Shown here: positions 7,128-14,200 of the stretch, one piece after another
Position numbering within the stretch: the stretch's first letter is position 1
How the letters are laid out: the number at the start of each line of letters is the position of its first letter
Assembly: GCA_900753095.1 (NCBI GenBank)
Contig: CAADXT010000004.1
Span: 1 to 28,959 of the forward strand
Source of the DNA: Eggerthellaceae bacterium
GTDB lineage: Bacteria > Actinomycetota > Coriobacteriia > Coriobacteriales > Eggerthellaceae
DNA: 28,959 bases
Direction: 5' to 3'
The notes under the pieces: generated by a model
Seen by the model: the letters and a program-made list of their open reading frames with translations, nothing else
Databases searched by the model: none
Told to the model about the DNA's origin: nothing
Position numbers and translations under genes: made by a program

Positions 7128-7838
7128 CTACCACCACTGGGTAACGGTTCCCGATTGGTTCAGGGAAACCGGTTCGCTTTTCGTTTGCGGCTCCATCTTG
7201 GTGATGATGCCGAAGAAATCCTTGATGCGGGCGAAGAACTCACGCTGCTCGTACGAGTCCTTTGCCGAATAGTCGCTCAAATCGCTGGGGACGCCGCGGG
7301 CATCGATGCCGAATCCGCGAGCGTCGTACACAGCACGGTACAGATGGTACTCCTGCGTGACGATAACGCAGCGCTGCACGTTGAACACATTCTTTAAGCG
7401 GTACATGCTGTCGTACGTGGAAAGGCCCGCATGGTCGCAGAAGATGTCGTCGGCGGGAATGCCGTTTGCCTTGGAGTACTTCGCCATGGCCATGACTTCG
7501 TTGTAGGAAGAGTCCGAATTATCGCCGCTCATGATGATTTTCGGCGCGACGCCCGCCTGGTAGAGGGAATCGGCCACGTCGAGGCGGTCTTTCAGCACGG
7601 CAGAGGGGCTGCCATCCCAGTTGATGCCCGCGCCCAGCACCACGATAGCGTCGGCCTGAAACGTTTGCGCCTCGGCCTTCGCCTGGCTTACCTGCTCGAA
7701 CGAGCCGCGCGTGCTCCCGCACACCCATGCGTTGATGGCAACGGGGACGCCTACCACCACCAGGGCAACAGCCAGCACGAAGCCCAAAAAGGCTTCGACG
7801 CAGCGGCGCAGGCATCCTTTGTTTCGTTTCGCATTCAT
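7128..7838 (-). CDS. SanA/YdcF-type DUF218 membrane protein
   Basis: A 236-residue protein with one N-terminal membrane helix (about 14-36) and an extracytoplasmic DUF218 domain (about 60-210). Motifs include AIVVLGAGI, KIIMSGDN, the alternating acidic segment SSYNEVMAM, and VTQEYHLYRAVYDARGFG. Relatives SanA and ElyC affect envelope integrity and vancomycin tolerance in enterobacteria, but the chemistry of the domain is not established. The ATG at 7838 lacks a clear ribosome-binding site, and an extended -10 lies 8 bases upstream, so the transcript may be leaderless. It is first in the group with the dehydrogenase and the phosphoesterase. Confidence 0.85.
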   Translation of the reverse strand: MNAKRNKGCLRRCVEAFLGFVLAVALVVVGVPVAINAWVCGSTRGSFEQVSQAKAEAQTFQADAIVVLGAGINWDGSPSAVLKDRLDVADSLYQAGVAPKIIMSGDNSDSSYNEVMAMAKYSKANGIPADDIFCDHAGLSTYDSMYRLKNVFNVQRCVIVTQEYHLYRAVYDARGFGIDARGVPSDLSDYSAKDSYEQREFFARIKDFFGIITKMEPQTKSEPVSLNQSGTVTQWW

Positions 7839-7846
7839 GGCTTTCG

Positions 7847-7855
7847 ATCATAGCA
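7847..7855 (-). promoter_or_regulatory. Candidate extended -10 for the DUF218 operon
   Basis: The minus strand reads TGCTATGAT, an extended -10 with five of six matches in the hexamer, ending 8 bases before the ATG at 7838. No SD or -35 is evident. The rest of the 7856-8052 gap shows no gene on either strand. Confidence 0.42.
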
Positions 7856-8052
7856 AAGCCAGGTTACAGCGCCTTAACATCCACGGGGTTAACGCGGTTT
7901 GTTCGGGTTTTGACAAGAAGCCGCTGAGCGTCGAGCGCGCTGATCGGGACAGTTCATTCGGTCCAGTTGCCGCTTTCCCGAAATCCGCGCTTTTCGAACT
8001 GACCGCTTGCCCGATTCCCTCGCTTTAGCGAACGACACGTCAGATTCGGAAA

Positions 8053-8093
8053 GCAAGAACAAAGAGGGCCCCGAATTGCTTCGGAGCCCTCTT
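8053..8093 (-). terminator. Intrinsic terminator of the giant adhesin gene
   Basis: A long hairpin occupies 8062-8093 on the minus strand: 14 bp (AAGAGGGCTCCGAA with its partner, one G-T pair) around a GCAA tetraloop, followed by TGTTCTTGC. It starts 25 bases after the adhesin stop codon at 8119. The T tract is imperfect but the stem is strong. Confidence 0.8.
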
Positions 8094-8118
8094 GGCTGGG
8101 ATGGATTATCGACGGATG

Positions 8119-8223
8119 CTACTTTCTGCGGCGCAGCGCAAACGCTGCAATGCCAGCCGCCGCAACGGCAACGAGGGCAAGCGCTCCACCGGCAAGAATC
8201 ATGCTGTCGCCCGTTTTGGTGCC
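8119..8223 (-). other. C-terminal wall-sorting signal, non-canonical TKTGD motif
   Basis: The last residues show TKTGD (8206-8220), then a hydrophobic Ala/Val/Leu/Ile helix and the basic tail RRRK, the order of a sortase signal. The pentapeptide lacks the Leu-Pro of LPxTG: the residues before KTGD are Ser-Ser-Gly-Thr. No sortase gene is in the window. Confidence 0.7.
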
Positions 8224-11200
8224 GGACGATTTAGCGCCGTCTGACGCTGCAGGCTGGCCACCCTCGCTATTCGGCGTGTCGGCCTTAGGCGTTTCGCCAT
8301 TCGGCTGATCAGGCTTTTCGGGAGCCTCGTACTTGTTGTCGAATAGTGCCATCGCCTGACCATTTTCCTCGAAAACGCTATCGCCGTAGCTGATGGACTC
8401 GACCTTCAGCATCTTGGCATCTTCATCGCGCACCACTTTCACGGTTACCGGCACGTCGGCTGCATTAGTCCAGCCTTCGCCCAGATCAGCGGTTTCGTGA
8501 ATCACGTAGCGGTACTCGCCTTCTTCCGTGAACTCGATATCGCCGAATGAGCAGGTATCACCGCCAAAGGTATCGGCCGTAGCTTCACCAGGCATCGGGG
8601 CACCGTCCTGCGCTTGCAGTTCGAAGGTGAAGTGCTTATCGACAGGAGCAGCCTCGCCATTCACGGTCTTCTTCACCCAGATGCTGGCGTTCGTAGGAGC
8701 GTATACGTTGTCGAACAGCGCAGCGCTCTTGTCGGCATCGGGATTCGAATATGCTACCTCGGTTTTCAGCGTGCCGTCGCCGTTATCGGTAGCCGTTACC
8801 GTCGCAATAACGTCGCCAGCAGCGAACCAAGCACCGTTGTTGTAGCCCGATTCCTTTATCACGTAGTGGTACGTACCTTCACCGGAAAGATCAATCGCAC
8901 CAAAGCTGGCCTTTTCGCCGACTGCCGTTTCGACTGAATCGACTTTCTCGCCCTGAGCATTGCCCTGGTCGTCTGCCTTATACAGGTCGAAGTGGAACTT
9001 CTGGCCCGCGCCTTGTTCGGTGCCGCCATTGACGGTCTTGAACACAGAAAGCGTTGCCTGGCCGGAAGTTGCGTAGGCATTGGTGAACTCCGCTGCCGAT
9101 GTACCACGTTCGTAAGACACTTCTGCGCTCAATGAACGATCAGGATTTTCAACGACCTTTACCGTGACCTTCGTGTCCTTATCGGCAGTCCAGCCTTTGT
9201 CGTTGTGACCCTTCTCGTGAATCCAATACGTAAAGGTCTTTCCCGCATCACTCGTGGTGTACTTGATAGGATTGAAGCTCTTCGTTTCATCCGCCTTCGC
9301 CGAAACAGTGCCAACAACCTCATCGGTCATGTTGCCCTGCTCGTCTGCCTTGTGCAGCTCGAAATCGAACGACTCGTTTTTCACCTTGTCAGTGCCGCCC
9401 GTAACGGTTTTATGGACATTCACCGTTGCCTGCGTGCTGGTTTCGTAGGTGTTGTTAAACAGCGCAGCCCCTCCGTTCATGCCAGAAACGGAATACGTAA
9501 CCGTCGGAGCGCTCAAGGTGCCGTCGCCGTTGTCTTTGCCAACCGTGACCGTTGCCGTAACTGGACCGGCTGTCTTCCACTCAGAAGATCCTTGGGTCGT
9601 TTCGGTAATGGTATAGATATAGGTTTTCCCAGCGTCCGCCAAAGCAAACGGAATTGAGCCAAACTGAGCAGGCGCACTACCTACGGTTTCGCAGGTCGTG
9701 CCTTCCGCCGGCATAGGCGCACCATCCTGTCCGGCAAGCTGGAACTGGAACTTCTCGTTTGCTAGAGGACTCTTGCCATTCACCTGCTTCGCCACAGAAA
9801 GCGTTACGGAGCCAGTGGCTTCGTAGGTGTTGTTGAACGTGGCGGCATCTGTCTGCCGATTGTTGTACTTGATGGATTTCACCACCAAATCACGCCCGTT
9901 TTCGGCATAACCGACTTCAACGGTTGCCTCGACGTCATCGGCATTCGTCCAGCCCGAACCAGCTTCGCTCGATTCATGAATCACGTAGTTATAAATGCCA
10001 ACTTTGTCATAGACAATCTTGTCGAACGAAGCAGATGTGGTGCCCGTTACTGTCACCACGTCACTTTTCGGCATGGGAGCGCCGTCCTTGGGTTGCAGTT
10101 GGAACCCAAACTGCTTCTGCAAGTTTTTGTCCTCTGCGCCGTTGACGGTTTTGCTCACCTTCAGAACGGTCTCGGCCTTTTTATCGGCATGGAGGTTGTT
10201 GAACGCAGCTGCACCTTCATAGCTCTCGGCGTTGTTGGAGTCCTGCTTGTAGGTCACCGTTGCAGTGAGCTCGTTGCTGCTTGACCGATCGCTGACCTGC
10301 ACCGTAGCAATAACATCGGGGGCCTTGGTCCAAGCGCCAGAACCGTCTGCAAGGTCGGAAACCTCATGGATGCGATAGGTGTATGTCTTGCCGGCGTCCT
10401 TGTCGGCAAGCGTTGCCTCCGCAAACTTTGCCTCACCGTTTTCGTCGGTGGTTACGTTGTTGAGCTTAGGTGCATCGGTGGCGTTATCGCCTATGGCCGT
10501 TGCAGCGAACCCAAATGTCTCTCCCTTCAGAGGAGCGCTGCCATTTACAGTCTTGGTCAAGCCGAGCTGGAACTTGCCCGAAGCTTGCTGGTACAGGTTG
10601 TTGAACAGCGCAGCAGAATTCTGGTCGTCGACCGATGCCGAAACTTGATCATTCTCGGCCTTGACATACTCAACCGTTGAAGGCTTCAGTATGCCATCAC
10701 CGTTATCTTCGCCAACGGTTACCTTCGCAATAACATCGCCAGCCATGGTCCAACCGACAGTCGGCGGCGTAGTTTCATGAATGCGGTACTCAAACTTCTT
10801 GCCCGCACCATCAAGACAGTATGGAATGTTATCGAAGGAGGATGCAACGCTACCCAGAGTGCTCGTCGTCAGAGACTCCTTGCCTTCAGGCATAGGCGCA
10901 CCGCCGATTGGAATCAGCTTGTAGGAAAACGACTGGTCGCTTGAGGGGTTGGCCCCATTGACCTGCTTCGCCACAGAAAGCGTTACGGAGCCAGTGGCTT
11001 CGTAAGTATTGTCAAACTTAGCTACGGTGTCCGAGCCCGAATCGCCATAGGTCACCGTCGGGTGGAACTTGTTATCGTCCCCACGCTGACCAATATTGAC
11101 TTTCGCCACCACATCAGCGGCCTTGGTCCAACCCGTGCCAAGCGAGCTCGTTTCCGAAATGGTGTAGGTAAATTCTTTGCCCTCATAAGAGTCGTCAAGG

Positions 11201-14200
11201 CCGTCGAACGTGAACGATGCCTTGCCCTGATTGTCTGTCTCCTGCTCGCCCAAACTAGGAGCACCCTCATCGTTCGAAGTTGCTGCAAACTTAAATCCGG
11301 AAACATTTTCCGACTTACCATTTACGGTTTTCACAAGATTAAGGCTAAACGAACCAGTAGCCGGAACGTATTTGTTTACGAACTGAGCGGCACCGTCATA
11401 AGACGCCGATCCATCCTCATTGGCAGAATACGAGACCGTAGCCCAGCAATCCCCATCGTTATTCAGCGAATCTGAAACTACAACCGTGGCGTACACATCG
11501 GCAGCCTTGGTCCAACCCGTGCCAAGCGAACTCGTTTCCGAGATCTTGTAGGTGTAGGTTTTGCCCTTGTTGCCCGCGGTCAACTTCGCGGTTCCGAAGG
11601 AAGCTTCACCTGTTTTCTCATCGCTCGAAACAACAGGACGCTCGAGAACGGGAGCGTTGCCGGCATTCTCCCCGACGGCCTCAACCGCAAAGTCGAACGA
11701 ACGATCAAGAGTCTTGCCTTCTACGCTCTTCTTCAAAGCAAGCGAGAAGCTGCCACCTACCTCACGATAGGTGTTGTTGAACAAAGCAGCCCCGTCTTTT
11801 GATGCAGCATTGTTTTCGCCATAGGAAACCGAAACCGGAATAATGGCCAGATTATCCGAAGAAGGCACGCCAACCGATACCGTTGCTTCAACCGGATCAG
11901 CTTTTGTCCAGCCATCACCAAGGCTTGAAGTCTCAGTAATCACGTAGCGGTAAGTCTTACCGATGTCGTCTTTGGAGAACTCAATTGCACCAAAGGAGGC
12001 AGGGGTGGAACCATTGGTGGTTGCGGTGCTCTGCTGGGGAAGCGGAGCGTTCGCGCTGCCCGCGTCCTCGCCATCGCGGCTCAGCTCGAAGTCAAACGTC
12101 TGGCCATCAGCAGGGCTTTCACCGTTGACCTGTTTCACCACAGAAAGCGTTGCGGATCCTTTAGCGGTATAGGTGTTATTGAAAGTAAAGCAATTCGTAT
12201 TTTCAGGATACGAAATTGTTGCATCAATCTTCCCATCGGCATTGCGATGATCGGAGACCTTTACCTCCACCATCTGGCTGGGAGCATTCGTCCAGCCAGT
12301 TTTCTGCTCGGAAGTCTCAGATATCACATATTGGTAGGTTTTGCCCATATCCGATTCTTTGAGAGAGCCCGCAAAAGAGGCCTTACCGTCATCGCCTGTG
12401 GCTACGCTCTCCAAATTGGGAGCCTGATCAGCATTACCACCCGTTGCGGTAGCCGAGAACGTATAGCCCTTTGCGATTCCGTTTTCGAGAGAATCGTTTA
12501 CCGTCTTCTGGATATCAATGGAGAATGCACCTGTTGCAGGAGTATATTTATCTACAAAACTCGCGCACTCATCAGCTTTGCCGTTATAGGTAATACTCTC
12601 CACTTCGAAGCGCGTTCCATCGCCAGACTTGCCAACAACAACCTGAACCTTCACATCAGGCGCAGGAGTCCAGCCATTAGTATCATGGCCACTTTCATGG
12701 ATTACGTAGTTGTAGGTACCAGCAGCAGTGAAAGCGGGCAGATCGAAGACGCCATCGCCGTCCTTCTTGACGAAAATGGTATCGCCAATTTTCTTGTCGG
12801 TCTTATCGCCTTGCTCAGTTGCTTCATAGAGATCGAAAGTAAACTCCTCATCGGGATTCAAGTTCGAGCCCTCTGCCACTTCAACGGCTTTATGGATCTT
12901 CAGCTGCGCCGTAACAGAATCGGGAGCCTTAAATGCGTTGTTGAACACAACAACCGAGTCAGAGACTTCGTGCTCGCAAGCTTCATCGGAGTAGTACTTC
13001 ACGGAAGTCGGAAGAACCCTTGAGCCGTCAGCTGCATTGTCAACCGTCACCTGGGCATAAACAGGCTTCGCCATCGTCCAAACGTTTCCGTCGTCAGGCG
13101 CAGGGGAGGTTTCCTCGATTATGTACTTATAGGTACCAGGCTTATCGAACGTTATCGAGCCAAAGCTCTTCGCGTCTTTGCCGACGGTCGTCACCTTTTC
13201 CCCACCAGATGCGGGCATTGGGGCACCGACCGTCAAAGACGAGAGCTGGAAGTCAAAGGAGGCGTCATCTGCAGGGTCATTGTCATTCACCTTTTTCTGG
13301 ACAGAAAGCGCAATTGAGCCCGTGACGTTATCCAACTCATCGTCAAACACGTCAAAAGAAACATTGCTGGTTTCGGGGTTGATCCCATGACTCCTTGCCT
13401 CATTCAATGCAGCATCGAAAGCATTCAAATCGGTGCCCTTAATGATGAAATAAGTTGGATCTTCGTTAGTGACCTTAAAGCCCTCAGGTGCAGAAAGCTC
13501 CTTAAACGCAAACAGCGTATTTGACCCAAGTCCATCTGCCTTATCGCCAAACTTCGCTACACCGCTCGAATCGGTGGTCTCCGTTTTCTCCAAGCTCAGC
13601 TGCGGCGCGCCAGAAGCATCAAACGAAACTCTATACAAACCAAACACGGCACCTTGCAGCCTGTTCGTCATGGTTGCGTCATATTTATTGACGGAAATAC
13701 CGTAAGACGTGCTTGAGGTTTCCGATGAGGCGTTCCACACGGTAAAGCCCTTCTTAAAGGGAGTCGTACTACCGTTAATGCCATTTAGAGAGCAAGTATT
13801 GGTCAGTTCGACAGTGGATTTCCACTCACCGAGAGGCGTAACTTTATAAGTTACTTTCAAATGACGCTCGTCAGGCAATGTAAGCGTAAGCCTAGTATGG
13901 GTCGACCCATTTTCACTCACATTCTCAAATCGCTTACTCCAAGAAGAAGCGTCGAGTACATTGCCATCAGCATCGAAAACCTGAAGGTCGCCAGCGAACT
14001 TGCAGTTGGCGTCCATGTCGTCAACAAGCGTCACGGTACTACCGCCAGGATTCAGGTTCATCTTATTGGGGTTGACCTCAATAGAATATTCTGCTGTCGA
14101 CGATTTGTAGTCTTGACTGCCATTCTTGGTAAGGACCCTGGTATCCACTTTGGATTCACCCGAGCCTTCAGGAAACGTGAAATCTTCAGTACTTGCCTGG

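Larger units (their letters stand above)
8328..13330 (-). repeat. Thirteen tandem FctA/Spy0128-type modules
   Basis: Module ends (FNNTY-like) fall near 12931, 12544, 12169, 11768, 11368, 11002, 10591, 10189, 9824, 9445, 9073, 8701 and 8328, so units are 363-411 bases. Each starts with a strand of the form xxKTVNG carrying the presumed isopeptide Lys, has GxxYxYxIxE with the catalytic Glu, and ends F-x-N-x-Y with the Asn partner. Three sequence classes are interleaved: a GAPMP class (1, 4, 7, 9, 10, 13), a class with an A/G-P-x-L turn after Gly/Asn/Ala residues (3, 5, 6, 8), and a DLYKADDQGN class (2, 11, 12). Counts and classes come from reading the translation by eye. Confidence 0.88.
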
